NCBI RefSeq assembly: GCF_900095885.1
Contig: NZ_LT615367.1
Span: 620,001 to 684,000, forward strand
Direction of reading: 5' to 3'
Source: Dickeya aquatica
GTDB lineage: Bacteria > Pseudomonadota > Gammaproteobacteria > Enterobacterales > Enterobacteriaceae
DNA length: 64,000 bases
The notes under the pieces are model-generated. The model saw nothing but the letters and a program-made list of their open reading frames with translations, was not told the origin of the DNA and ran no database searches. Below, one piece after another: positions 9,258 to 18,027 of this stretch (positions within the stretch are counted from its first letter, which is position 1; every line of letters starts with the position of its first letter). The translations under genes were made by a program, and so were the position numbers.

Positions 9258-12035
9258 ATGACGAATCATGACCAGGTCTTCAGCCCGTTTATCTTGCCCA
9301 ACGGCGTTGAGCTGAAAAACCGCCTGCTGATGGCCCCGATGACCACCTGCACCGGCTTTTATGATGGGTCTGTCACCAAAGAGTTGGTGGAATACTATCA
9401 GGTACGCGCCGGTGAGCTGGGCGCGGTGATTGTGGAGTGCTGCTTTATTGATGACGGCGGGCTGGCCTTTCCGGGGGCGATTGGCATTGATAACGACAAC
9501 AAAATCGATGGCCTGGCCAGAATTGCCTCGGCGATTAAAGCCCAGGGCTCAAAAGCGATTGTGCAAATCTATCACGGTGGCCGGATGGTGGAGCCGAAGC
9601 TGATTGGCGGGCGCACGCCGGTTGCGCCAAGCGCCATTGCCGCACCGCGCGAGGGCGCGGTGGTGCCGCGTGCGCTCAGTGGCGACGAAGTTGAGGCCAC
9701 CATCGCCCGCTTTGGCGCTGCCGTGCGCCGGGCGATTGCCGCCGGGTTTGACGGGGTGGAAATTCACGGTGCCAATACTTACCTTATCCAGCAGTTCTAT
9801 TCTGAACACTCTAATCAGCGTGACGATAAATGGGGCGGCAGCCGCGATAATCGTGCCCGCTTTCCGCTGGCCGTGCTGGATATCACGCATCAGATGGCGC
9901 GCCAGTATGCCGGGAAGGATTTTATTATCGGCTACCGTTTTTCCCCCGAAGAGCTGGAAGTGCCGGGCATTCGTTTTGACGATACGCTCTATTTGCTGGA
10001 AAAACTGGCGGCGCGCGGCCTGGATTACCTGCACTTCTCAATGGGGCATACGCTGCGCTCGTCCATCGTTGATACCACTGACCCGACGCCATTAATCAAA
10101 AAATATTGCGCCATGCGCTCAGATACGCTGGCTCAGGTGCCGGTTGTCGGCGTGGGTGGCGTGGTGAATAAAATTGACGCTGAAGTGGCGCTGGAGCACG
10201 GCTACTCGCTGGTGGCGGTGGGTAAAGCCTGCATCGCCTACCCGGATTGGGCAGCCCGTATCGCCGCTGGCAACACGCTTGAGCTGGTGATGGATAGCAC
10301 CCAACGCGAAGCCCTGACCATTCCTGAACCGCTGTGGCGTTTTTCGCTGCTAGAAGCGTTAATCCGCGACATGAGCCTGTCTGCGAAGAAGTTCAAAGCA
10401 GGCGTGTTTGAGGAGTCGGTTGCGAATGAAAGCCATGAGATGGTGATAAGCGTCAGCCTGGAAACCGATCGCATTGCCGATGTCGTACTGCAACAAGACA
10501 CGGCGCAAGATCCGGCGTTTCGCCAGCATTTTGCGGTGATCCGTCAGCGCATTCTTGAGGCCAACAGCCCGCATGTGGATGCCGTGTCCGGCGCGACCAC
10601 CCAGAGTGAAGCGGTGAAAAAAGCGGTGTCCCGCGCCATGGCGAAATCGACCAAGGCGGCCATCCTCGCCGAAGGCGGCAACCCTTCAAAAATGCACCGT
10701 TATGATGTGGTGGTGGTCGGCAGCGGTGGCGCAGGTCTGGCGGCGGCGATTCAGGCCAGCGATGATGGCGCGAGTGTGCTGATCGTCGAGAAAATGTCAA
10801 CGATTGGCGGCAACACCATTAAGGCATCGGTCGGGATGAATGCGGCGGGCACGCGTTTTCAGAAGATGAAAGGCATTGACGATAACCCCACGCACTTCTA
10901 CGAGGAGACGCTGAAAGGCGGTAAGCATAAAAATAATCCCGAATTGCTGAAACGATTCGTCGATGGTGCGCCGATGGCGATTGAGTGGCTGGCGGAGCGC
11001 GGCATCGAACTGAACGATATCACCATCACCGGCGGCATGAGCGTGGACAGAACCCACCGCCCGGCGGATGGCTCGGCGGTCGGCGGCTTTTTGATAAGCG
11101 GGCTGGTGAAAAACATCAATCAGCGCAATATCGATGTGATGCTGGACACGTCGCTTATCGATATTGAACACCGCGACGGCGCGATTTGTGCCGTGCGGGT
11201 GCGTAATGAAGATAATGATGAGTTGACGATTGCCGCCAAAGGCGTGGTGATTGCCACCGGTGGCTTTAGCGCTAACCGCGATATGGTAGTGAAATACCGC
11301 CCGGACTTGGCCGGTTTTGTCACCACCAATCATCAGGGCGCGACCGGCAGCGGTATTCATATTCTCAGGAAAGTCGGCGCGGATACGGTGGATTTGGGCG
11401 AAATTCAGATTCACCCAACGGTGGAGCAAGGCACCTCTTATCTTATCTCCGAGTCGATTCGCGGCGGCGGGGCGATTTTGGTGAATCAGCAAGGGCAGCG
11501 CTTTTTCAACGAAATGGAAACCCGCGACAAGGTGTCGGCTGCCATTATCGGCCTGCCGGAAAAATACGCCTACATTGTGTTTGATGAGCAGGTCAGGCTG
11601 AAGAATAAAGCGGCCGACGAATACCTGGCCCGTGGCTTTGTGGTGAGTGCGGTCTCTTGCGCTGAACTGGCTGAGAAACTGGCAATGGACGCACAGACGT
11701 TATCGGCAACGCTTGCGCGCTATAACGGCTTTGTTGCCGGGCAGCATGACGGTGACTTTGGCCGTAAGACGGCGCTGCGCCACCCGCTCAATCAGGGGCC
11801 GTTTTACGCCATTCGTATTGCGCCGGGCGTGCATCACACCATGGGCGGGGTAGTGATTAACAGCGATACCGCCGTGCTGGACAGCAAAAAGCGGGTGATC
11901 CGTGGCGCGTTTGCCGCCGGTGAGGTGGTCGGCGGTATCCACGGCGGTAACCGTATTGGCGGCAATGCGGTGGCGGATATCATCGTATTCGGGATTCAGG
12001 CGGGCCGTAACGCCGCCTCTTACGCCCGTTTGTAA
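9258..12035 (+). CDS. Cytosolic NADH:fumarate reductase-like fusion (OYE + FMN_bind + FAD flavoprotein)
   Basis: This 925-residue protein joins three flavin domains. Residues ~1-365 are an Old-Yellow-Enzyme NADH:flavin oxidoreductase (FILPNGVELKNRLLMAPM at the start; HGANTYLIQQFYS). Residues ~385-460 are an FMN_bind domain with the flavinylation motif DAVSGAT, whose acceptor Thr is residue 447. Residues ~479-925 are a fumarate reductase/KsdD-type flavoprotein (VVGSGGAGLAAA; GGIHGGNRIGGNA at the end). There is no signal peptide, so it acts in the cytoplasm. The architecture is that of the soluble NADH:fumarate reductase described in Klebsiella, which also has an ApbE partner. That would make it a route for anaerobic NADH reoxidation with fumarate. 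The exact acceptor is inferred. Confidence 0.88.
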   Translation: MTNHDQVFSPFILPNGVELKNRLLMAPMTTCTGFYDGSVTKELVEYYQVRAGELGAVIVECCFIDDGGLAFPGAIGIDNDNKIDGLARIASAIKAQGSKAIVQIYHGGRMVEPKLIGGRTPVAPSAIAAPREGAVVPRALSGDEVEATIARFGAAVRRAIAAGFDGVEIHGANTYLIQQFYSEHSNQRDDKWGGSRDNRARFPLAVLDITHQMARQYAGKDFIIGYRFSPEELEVPGIRFDDTLYLLEKLAARGLDYLHFSMGHTLRSSIVDTTDPTPLIKKYCAMRSDTLAQVPVVGVGGVVNKIDAEVALEHGYSLVAVGKACIAYPDWAARIAAGNTLELVMDSTQREALTIPEPLWRFSLLEALIRDMSLSAKKFKAGVFEESVANESHEMVISVSLETDRIADVVLQQDTAQDPAFRQHFAVIRQRILEANSPHVDAVSGATTQSEAVKKAVSRAMAKSTKAAILAEGGNPSKMHRYDVVVVGSGGAGLAAAIQASDDGASVLIVEKMSTIGGNTIKASVGMNAAGTRFQKMKGIDDNPTHFYEETLKGGKHKNNPELLKRFVDGAPMAIEWLAERGIELNDITITGGMSVDRTHRPADGSAVGGFLISGLVKNINQRNIDVMLDTSLIDIEHRDGAICAVRVRNEDNDELTIAAKGVVIATGGFSANRDMVVKYRPDLAGFVTTNHQGATGSGIHILRKVGADTVDLGEIQIHPTVEQGTSYLISESIRGGGAILVNQQGQRFFNEMETRDKVSAAIIGLPEKYAYIVFDEQVRLKNKAADEYLARGFVVSAVSCAELAEKLAMDAQTLSATLARYNGFVAGQHDGDFGRKTALRHPLNQGPFYAIRIAPGVHHTMGGVVINSDTAVLDSKKRVIRGAFAAGEVVGGIHGGNRIGGNAVADIIVFGIQAGRNAASYARL

Positions 12036-12045
12036 GCCGGACTTC

Positions 12046-12076
12046 GGCCCCTGGCACCGTAACGGCGTCAGGGGCC
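12046..12076 (+). terminator. Hairpin between the fumarate reductase gene and apbE2
   Basis: GGCCCCTG and CAGGGGCC form an 8-bp stem around a 15-nt loop that can pair further. There is no T-run, so it may attenuate or stabilise the transcript rather than end it. apbE2 follows 67 bp later. Confidence 0.4.
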
Positions 12077-12143
12077 GTCTCTGCAAGGCTGTTTGCACGC
12101 GACAGGCAGGCCGCCGTTTTCGCATCCATCAGGAGGTCTTGCC

Positions 12144-13133
12144 ATGTCACCGGATAACCTGTCTTGCCACCACGCCGGTGCCTGTACCTATGCCACGGTG
12201 CTGATGGGGTCGCCGATTCACTTAACGTTACCGCAAGCAGACCCGGCATTGGCGCAGCGCGTTTTTGCACGCATCGCGCAGCTCGAGGACGCGCTGACGG
12301 TGAACCGTGAACACTCCGAGGTGATGGCGATTAACCGGGCGGCGGGCCAGCACCCGGTGGTGGTGAGCCAACGGCTGTTTAACCTGATAAAACGCGCCCG
12401 TGACGTCAGCCTGCTTGCCGACAGCGCCTTTAATGTCGCCATCGGGCCGGTGGTGAAGTGCTGGAAAGTCGGCTTTCAGGGGCAGCGGGTGCCCGCAGCC
12501 GAGACGTTAAGCGCGGCGCTGGCGCTGACCGACCCGCGACAGATAGTGCTCAATGAGCAGGCCTCGTCGGTTTTTCTGGCGCTTACGGGGATGGAGCTGG
12601 ATTTAGGGGCGATAGCGAAGGGGTACGTGGCGGATGTCATCAAACAGTTTTTATACCAGCAGCACTGCTACCATGCCCTGCTCAATCTGGGCGGCAACGT
12701 GCAAACCCTTGGCCGCCCTCGCCATACAATGCAGGCCGGTTGGTCGATTGGGCTGCAAAAACCGTTTGGTGCGAACGGTGAACTGCTCGGGGTGATACAG
12801 GTTGTGGATAAATCGGTGGTGACGTCCGGCATTTATGAGCGCTATTTCGAGTGCGACGGGCGGCGCTATCACCACATTTTTGACCCGCGAACCGGCTACC
12901 CGCTGGATAACGAACTACTCAGCGTCACCATTATTTCCGATGCCTCAATCGAGGGGGATATCTACACCACGCTGCTGTATGGCATGGGCGTGGAAAAAGG
13001 GCTGGCCTATTTGTCGCAGCACCCGGAAATAGAGGCGATTTTCGTCACCCACGACCAACGCATTATTCTCTCTTCGCAGCGCCACTGCCATTTTACGCTG
13101 CGGGATACGCAGTATACGCTCGCGTTAATGTAA
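12144..13133 (+). CDS. apbE: Second ApbE-family FMN transferase, cytosolic form
   Basis: This 329-residue ApbE protein has no signal peptide or lipobox, unlike the copy at 7531. It therefore probably flavinylates a cytoplasmic protein, most simply the FMN_bind domain of the fumarate reductase encoded just upstream. Family segments include GSPIHLTLP, LDLGAIAKGYVAD, NLGGNVQTLG and HHIFDPRTGYPLD. The start is set by AGGAGG seven bases before ATG 12144; a frame open from 12093 has no such site. The same gene pair (multidomain fumarate reductase plus downstream apbE) is known in Klebsiella. Confidence 0.88.
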   Translation: MSPDNLSCHHAGACTYATVLMGSPIHLTLPQADPALAQRVFARIAQLEDALTVNREHSEVMAINRAAGQHPVVVSQRLFNLIKRARDVSLLADSAFNVAIGPVVKCWKVGFQGQRVPAAETLSAALALTDPRQIVLNEQASSVFLALTGMELDLGAIAKGYVADVIKQFLYQQHCYHALLNLGGNVQTLGRPRHTMQAGWSIGLQKPFGANGELLGVIQVVDKSVVTSGIYERYFECDGRRYHHIFDPRTGYPLDNELLSVTIISDASIEGDIYTTLLYGMGVEKGLAYLSQHPEIEAIFVTHDQRIILSSQRHCHFTLRDTQYTLALM

Positions 13134-13145
13134 CGGCCCGATGTA

Positions 13146-13727
13146 CTACGCTTCGCTCAGTAGCGCTGTTTGGGCGGCGGCGAGAAAGGCATCCGACAGC
13201 GGATCTCCGGCCGTCGCGCGCGACAGCATCAGTGCGCCGACGAGCAGGACGGTTTGCGTCAACGCCTGCTGCCTGCGCTGTTCATCGTCTTGTGTGTCGC
13301 AAAGGGACTCCAGTCTGCTCAGCATGGCTTTCACACCATTGAGATATACCTCACGTACCGGTTTTTCTGCACTTTCCCGGGCAACGTCACCGGCTAAGGC
13401 GGTGATGGCGCACCCGTCCTTGACGGCATCACGGTGGCGGGCAGACAGGTAGTTTTCCACCAGCGCAGACAGGCTGTTTTGCCCCGGCTGTTGACCGAGC
13501 GCCTGCCAGTGGCTATCGATATCTTCGAACGCCTTGTTACTGGCGATAGCGGCCAGTTCATCCTTGGAGGTAAAGTGGCCATAGAAACCACCGTGGGTTA
13601 ATCCCGCTGCCGCCATCAAGTCATTCACGCTAACGCCATTCAGGCCACGTTCACGAAAGAGCTGCGACGAAACCTGGATGATTTCTTCGCGGTTTCGCGC
13701 CATCTGCTGTTTTGATACACGGGCCAT
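13146..13727 (-). CDS. TetR/AcrR-family transcriptional repressor
   Basis: This 193-residue protein has a TetR N-terminal helix-turn-helix at about residues 12-60 (REEIIQVSSQLFRERGLNGV, then GLTHGGFYGHF with the usual xxGFYxHF ending). It is followed by an all-helical ligand-binding domain resembling the AcuR/NemR-type branch. It reads away from the aldo-keto reductase gene in the same direction, 92 bp downstream of it, and converges on apbE2 with only 12 bp between stops. Such regulators respond to electrophiles or small organics. The CATCATCTATT-like sites before both minus-strand genes are its likely operators. Confidence 0.82.
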   Translation of the reverse strand: MARVSKQQMARNREEIIQVSSQLFRERGLNGVSVNDLMAAAGLTHGGFYGHFTSKDELAAIASNKAFEDIDSHWQALGQQPGQNSLSALVENYLSARHRDAVKDGCAITALAGDVARESAEKPVREVYLNGVKAMLSRLESLCDTQDDEQRRQQALTQTVLLVGALMLSRATAGDPLSDAFLAAAQTALLSEA

Positions 13728-13751
13728 TGCTTTCTCCTTATCTTAGGCAGG

Positions 13752-13803
13752 CATCATCTTAGGGCATGAAAATACCGGACTCAATAGATGATGCCTTTCA
13801 TCA
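13752..13803 (-). promoter_or_regulatory. Candidate TetR operator in front of tetR
   Basis: AATAGATGATG at 13783-13793 is followed by CATCAATAAT, giving an imperfect dyad, with a further CATCATCTT at 13752-13760. The same CATCATCTATT word recurs upstream of the aldo-keto reductase at 14922-14932. Confidence 0.45.
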
Positions 13804-13819
13804 ATAATGATCAAACGGC

Positions 13820-14869
13820 TCAGGCGCGTGGCGGGCGTAGCGCGGCGATGCGCGCGCTGTCACCGCCCTGAGCGCGGGGCAGACTGCCTGCTATCTGATC
13901 GTGCGGCGTGCCGGGTGAGATGGCGCTGGCGCTATCAAGGCGCGCCATCTGCTCATCAGTGAGCGTCACCTCCAGAGCCGCCAGAGTATCATCCAACTGA
14001 TTCAGGGTACGGGAGCCCAGAATCGGGATCAGACTGGTGCTGGAATGGGCCGCTTTCTGTCGCAGCCAGGCAATGGCAATGTGTAGCGGCTGCCGCTGAT
14101 GCTCTTGTGAGATGGCGATGACTTCATCGAGCAGCACGGTATCCTGTTCGATGTGCACCAGCCTGCCGCCGAATCCTTGCAGACGGCCTTCATTACTGTT
14201 GCGGTATTTTCCTGTCAACAGCCCGCCGCCCAGCGGAGACCAAAGCGTTGCCGCCAGCCCCAGCGCTTCGGCCATCGGCAGCAGTTCCCGCTCAGCGGTG
14301 CGCTGCGCCAGGCTGTATTCCACCTGAATACCGGCAATACGTGACCAGCCCCGCAGCTCCGCTATCGTATCGGCGCGGGCGATACGCCAGGCCGGAAAAT
14401 TGGATAACCCGGCATACTGGATTTTCCCTGCGCGGATCAGGTCATCAAAAGTGCGGACTATCTCTTCCAGCGGGGTTAGCTGGTCGTCAAAATGCGCCCA
14501 CAGGATATCAATGCGGTCGGTTTTCAGTCGCTTAAGACTGCTTTCCACCGACGAAATCATGTTTTTACGGCTGTTACCGGTTTGAGAGATGCCCGCGTCC
14601 GGCATTGCGCTTAGGGTGTATTTCGTCGCGACGACAAAGTGATCGCGATCGGCGGCGATGAACTCGCCGACGAACTCTTCAGACTGGCCAAACTGATAAG
14701 CATCAGCCGTATCAATAAAGTTGCCACCAGCATGGGTATAGCGATCAAATACCTGCTTCGCCTCTTCTTTTTCCGAACCATACCCCCAACGGGTACCAAA
14801 GTTGCCAGTGCCGAGCGCCAGCTCGGATACGCGTAAACCGGTGTTACGGCCAAACGTGGTGTAGTGCAT
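13820..14869 (-). CDS. Aldo/keto reductase, NADPH-dependent
   Basis: This 349-residue protein is an AKR-superfamily TIM barrel that reduces aldehydes or ketones with NAD(P)H. The catalytic tetrad can be placed: Asp and Tyr in DTADAYQFGQSEE, Lys in VVATKYTL and His in WAHFDDQLTPLEE. Cofactor-binding features follow (YSLAQRTAERELLP; IPILGSRTLNQL). The N-terminus LRVSELALGTGNFG is typical of the YajO/oxidoreductase-like branch. It lies upstream of the tetR gene in the same direction and shares an operator-like motif with it, so TetR probably controls it. The substrate is unknown. Confidence 0.87.
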   Translation of the reverse strand: MHYTTFGRNTGLRVSELALGTGNFGTRWGYGSEKEEAKQVFDRYTHAGGNFIDTADAYQFGQSEEFVGEFIAADRDHFVVATKYTLSAMPDAGISQTGNSRKNMISSVESSLKRLKTDRIDILWAHFDDQLTPLEEIVRTFDDLIRAGKIQYAGLSNFPAWRIARADTIAELRGWSRIAGIQVEYSLAQRTAERELLPMAEALGLAATLWSPLGGGLLTGKYRNSNEGRLQGFGGRLVHIEQDTVLLDEVIAISQEHQRQPLHIAIAWLRQKAAHSSTSLIPILGSRTLNQLDDTLAALEVTLTDEQMARLDSASAISPGTPHDQIAGSLPRAQGGDSARIAALRPPRA

Positions 14870-14901
14870 GCTATGACTCCTACATTATAAATGTCGATTA
14901 A

Positions 14902-14960
14902 CATCTATAATATATGTCATTCATCATCTATTTTGCAAACATGATGATCGTCATCTATAA
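14902..14960 (-). promoter_or_regulatory. Repeated CATCTAT sites upstream of the aldo-keto reductase
   Basis: ACATCTATAA (about 14901), CATCATCTATT (14922-14932) and TCATCTATAA (14951-14960) lie 30-90 bp before the start codon. They match the motif in front of tetR, which suggests one regulon. Confidence 0.45.
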
Positions 14961-14982
14961 ACCAATAGACCAGAGGACGATG

Positions 14983-15022
14983 TGTAAGCACACCCATTTT
15001 AGCTCCAGGCACTTTTTGAGGG
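14983..15022. repeat. Dispersed 40-bp repeat, copy 1
   Basis: The stretch from TGTAAGCACACCCAT to TTTTTGAGGG matches 28817-28856 at 34 of 40 bases. Neither copy lies in a recognisable gene. Both lie at the edge of decayed mobile DNA. Confidence 0.5.
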
Positions 15023-15159
15023 AGAAGGTCACGCACATTTTCAGCCAACGTAATCACTCGTAACGTGACGAATGGTCACCACTCTTCACTAACCTGAACG
15101 GCGGAGTCAGTCATGCTGATGGTAGGGGGCAGTCCAGTTGAGCTAGCTTTTTATCCTAG

Positions 15160-16079
15160 GCTGTGTCCCGTAACTGTTTTTTGTACAATCAGGGACATGA
15201 TTTTGCCACAAAAAGTACTTCAATTTGGCTCGTTACGATTTTCCCGATGATGCATGGGCGCTGATTTCTCCCATGCTGCCGCCTGAAAGAGGCTCTTCCA
15301 GAGGCGGCCGTCCTTACTTTGCTCACCGGCATGTCATGAATGGCATATTTTGGGTGCTTTGCTCCGGCGCGCCATGGCGGGATTTACCTGAGCGTTATGG
15401 TCAATGGAAAACGATTTACAACCGCTTTAACCGGTGGTCTAAAGCCGGAGTAATAAACAGTATTTTCAATAAATTACTCCAGATTCTGGATGAGGGCGCA
15501 CTGATTGACTGGGATGTTATCGCGCTGGATGGCAGTAACGTTCGCGCCCTGAAAGCGGCCGCTGGTGCGAAAAAAAACATCCCGATGAACACGAGGACCA
15601 TGGGCTGGGTCGCTCACGCGGCGGCTTTGGCACCAAAATCCATCTGGCGACAGATGGCACAGGATTACCGCTAAGTTTTTGCCTGAGCGGTGGACAGGCC
15701 CACGAAAGCCGGTATGCGGAAACGTTGCTTAACCGCGTCGGGATTATCCGAAGAAGTGGGCATCTGAAATCGCGTCCGAAAGCGGTACTGGCGGATAAGG
15801 GTTACTCAAGTAACAGCCTCCGCATTCATTTGAAAATAAAGGGAATAAAAGTGGTAATTCCGTTTAAATCGAATGAAAAAGCCAGTCAGGACAGACGTCG
15901 GCCCCTCGACAGAGGCCTGTACAAAAAACGCAATGTCGTGGAGCGCTGCTTTGCGATACTCAAAGAAAATCGTCGTATCGCTACACGCTCGGAAAAAACA
16001 GCCAGAAACTACCTGAGTATGCTAAAGCTGGGGGCGATCAGGTTATTTTTAAAGCGGTTGTTAAGTTAAGGGACACAGC
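15160..16079 (+). mobile_element. IS5-family (IS427-like) insertion sequence
   Basis: Ends GCTGTGTCCCGT and AGGGACACAGC are inverted repeats, and CTAG flanks both sides (15156-15159 and 16080-16083) as the likely target duplication. The element is 920 bp and encodes one transposase in two frames. It is inserted exactly at the 3' end of the yjjJ-like gene. Confidence 0.85.
15225..16069 (+). CDS. IS5-family DDE transposase, made by -1 frameshift
   Basis: The first frame (15225-15674, 149 codons) has the DUF4096-type N-terminus (RYDFPDDAWALISPMLPPE) and the first catalytic Asp region (DWDVIALDGSNV). The second frame continues through HGLGRSRGGFGTKIHLATD, LADKGYSS (second Asp) and NVVERCFAILKENRR (Glu). 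The frames meet at a run of eight As (15570-15577); a -1 slip there gives a continuous DDE transposase ending at 16069. This is the normal expression mode of the IS427 group, so the element may be active. Confidence 0.82.
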
Positions 16080-17379
16080 CTAGACGGGCGATACGTGATC
16101 TGGCCTCGTCAAGATGATGGCGTAATGTCTCAAGGCATGGGACGAAATTGGCGGAGAAACGCTCGCAACTGCTAGCTATAACAAAGAAGTCCTCAGCCAA
16201 GCTTAGCGCTTCCTGCCAGATATCCCGGCTAATTACTTCGGGTAGTGATGCAGGCCGAAGCTCGTTCACGATTGCGCCTCCCGTTCTGGGAGCGAACCCC
16301 ATAGGCAGAATGTCGTAGGCCGGTGCAAGGTGATACGGGCGACCGTGGCTGCTGATGAACGACAAGTTCCCGTGATGCATGTCGGTATTGCCAATTAGCA
16401 TCCCAAATGCCCAAAGCCGGGCGGTACCTGTTGCAGCATCCGGATGGACATGCCCTTCCGTAACAAGGCTGTTAACCAGAACAGGCCAGGGGGCTCTGGC
16501 ATTGCCGACAAACTCTGCATCAAGTGCCCTCAGCGAGAAGACGCCAATACGACCCAGTTGGCCAACGCGGTCGAATCGGGGGATCTCGAGGAAGCGCTGA
16601 CTACCAAAATCATATACCTCAGTTTCCACACCAAGCACCCTTAACGCCAAGTGCTCGGCCAACAGAAGGTCGCGCCAACGTTCGCTAACCGGATTATCGT
16701 CTGGAGCCGAGAATTTTACTAAGACGTGACCGCGCTCTGTATAGGTGCAAAATTTCGGCTGTTCACCTCCTGCAGATGATCCCGGTGCTTCACCGGCTCC
16801 AGCCGCCAACGCCAACGCGGGGTAGGTTGCGGCGCGCTCAACTGGGGTGGGTTCAGGCATTTCAAGGAAACGCTCTCGTGCTTGCTCCCCTACCAGCAGG
16901 TTACCGATAGCATCATGGCCATGTGCAAGCAATGCCCTGACGACATCTGAGTCAGCCCATTGCTCTGGATTCGCTGGCAAGCCGAGATCAGCCGCATACG
17001 TTGATGCGTAGGCTCGCCCGAGATACCCTTGTGGTCGCATGTCAAACAGCCACCATGGTAGTCCATCGCTATGGAGGCTTACGTTATTGGTCTGCACCAT
17101 GACAAATCCCTCAGGATGAACCGGGATGAGCTCGCCAAGGGGTTTAACGCGTCCTTCATCAGTGATGCGGTAAATGGGTGCAGACCTGAATCCGCGATAA
17201 ACATCGCGTAGAGCGTATTGAATAGATGGACCAGCTCCTACTCGAACAATGTCATCGCCAATATCTCTCAATGCGCGGGACAGCGTTGGCTGGCTAATAC
17301 CTATTATATCAATGAGTTGTCGAGCTTGCATCGGGCCTTGGCTGAGCAACCGGCGTATCCTGTCAGAGCGAGTAGGCAT
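16066..17379 (-). CDS. yjjJ: YjjJ-type HipA-family kinase with N-terminal HTH
   Basis: This is a 437-residue HipA-like Ser/Thr kinase of the YjjJ type. An N-terminal winged helix (about residues 1-50, IIGISQPTLSRALRDIGDD) substitutes for a separate HipB. The kinase signs are GGEQPKF (Gly-rich loop), NTDMHHGNLSF (catalytic loop) and APAYDILPM (metal loop). The start ATG 17379 fits family N-termini; the frame is open 28 codons further up only because of a 12-bp tandem repeat. The last residues (GCVP) and the stop come from the IS5 end, so the native C-terminus is replaced. The length is still close to E. coli YjjJ, and activity is plausible. Confidence 0.82.
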   Translation of the reverse strand: MPTRSDRIRRLLSQGPMQARQLIDIIGISQPTLSRALRDIGDDIVRVGAGPSIQYALRDVYRGFRSAPIYRITDEGRVKPLGELIPVHPEGFVMVQTNNVSLHSDGLPWWLFDMRPQGYLGRAYASTYAADLGLPANPEQWADSDVVRALLAHGHDAIGNLLVGEQARERFLEMPEPTPVERAATYPALALAAGAGEAPGSSAGGEQPKFCTYTERGHVLVKFSAPDDNPVSERWRDLLLAEHLALRVLGVETEVYDFGSQRFLEIPRFDRVGQLGRIGVFSLRALDAEFVGNARAPWPVLVNSLVTEGHVHPDAATGTARLWAFGMLIGNTDMHHGNLSFISSHGRPYHLAPAYDILPMGFAPRTGGAIVNELRPASLPEVISRDIWQEALSLAEDFFVIASSCERFSANFVPCLETLRHHLDEARSRIARLGCVP

Positions 17380-17392
17380 AATGTTGAATCTC

Positions 17393-17452
17393 TTTTTGAA
17401 TAAATTTATGAATAGATTTATGAATAGATTTATGAATAGATAGGTGAATGTA
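17393..17452 (-). repeat. 12-bp tandem repeats upstream of yjjJ
   Basis: TTTATGAATAGA occurs three times without change (17405-17416, 17417-17428, 17429-17440), with degenerate copies on both sides. They lie 14-75 bp before the yjjJ start. The HTH kinase itself is the likely binder, giving autoregulation; this is inference from position and repeat form. Confidence 0.6.
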
Positions 17453-17560
17453 TACCCTATCACTTAATTTACAACTAGTCACCCCGGAGGGAATAGCCCT
17501 AACACCGTGGTCGGAGTTTGTCGTGATGTTATTGGATAGTTAAATTCAGCTATATCAATT

Positions 17561-17782
17561 ACAGCAACAGAGTCGTATCAGCCGGGCTCTGGAGACCTGG
17601 TGCTGGCTAATAAGTTAGGGATCACTGATGAAGAGGAAATGGAGGCGCTGGAATCTGGCCTGTTGCTGATGCTATATGAACAGCTATTTATCGAAGGCCA
17701 GCTGCACAAGGTTATCCAGTGCCATTGCTTTATGGAAAACGCCGTATTGGTGGCGCGATTACTTCTGCTGGGATTTATGTAG
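17561..17782 (+). pseudogene. Fragment resembling a Fic protein N-terminus
   Basis: The frame reads ESYQPGSGDLVLANKLGITD and then EEEMEALESGLLLM. This fits the opening of many Fic-domain proteins (a short PG-x-VLxNKLGI-D-EELE motif). The rest of a Fic protein, including the HPFxxGN site, is absent. The following codons (QLHKVIQCHCF) look unrelated, so this is a fused remnant. It lies just upstream of a phage tail gene remnant. Confidence 0.35.
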
Positions 17783-18027
17783 AGGATCAGCTGTGACAAA
17801 TCATCCTCAGTTATGGCCGGAAGGTGAGACATTCATCCGTGAGGTGCGGATACCAACAAAATATGAGCCTTTGCCCGTTTTGGTGACTTACACCGTTCCT
17901 CCGTTTGATGCTGTTGTGGCGACGTGGCGGAACACAGACCCGGAAAAGGCGTACTCACTATTTCGGCAGTTCATCGTTGACTGGGATCAGCAGGACAAGC
18001 TCACAGATGACATTCTGATGTCTTTTT

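Noticed and set aside
10797..11492. 231-codon open frame on the minus strand inside the fumarate reductase gene
   Set aside because: It is a high-GC antisense shadow of a clearly conserved flavoprotein domain.
16066..17379. Classical HipAB toxin-antitoxin pair
   Set aside because: No hipB gene lies upstream; the kinase has its own N-terminal HTH, as YjjJ proteins do.
17393..17452. CRISPR-like array
   Set aside because: The 12-bp units are contiguous with no spacers. No other CRISPR-like repeats were seen in the window.
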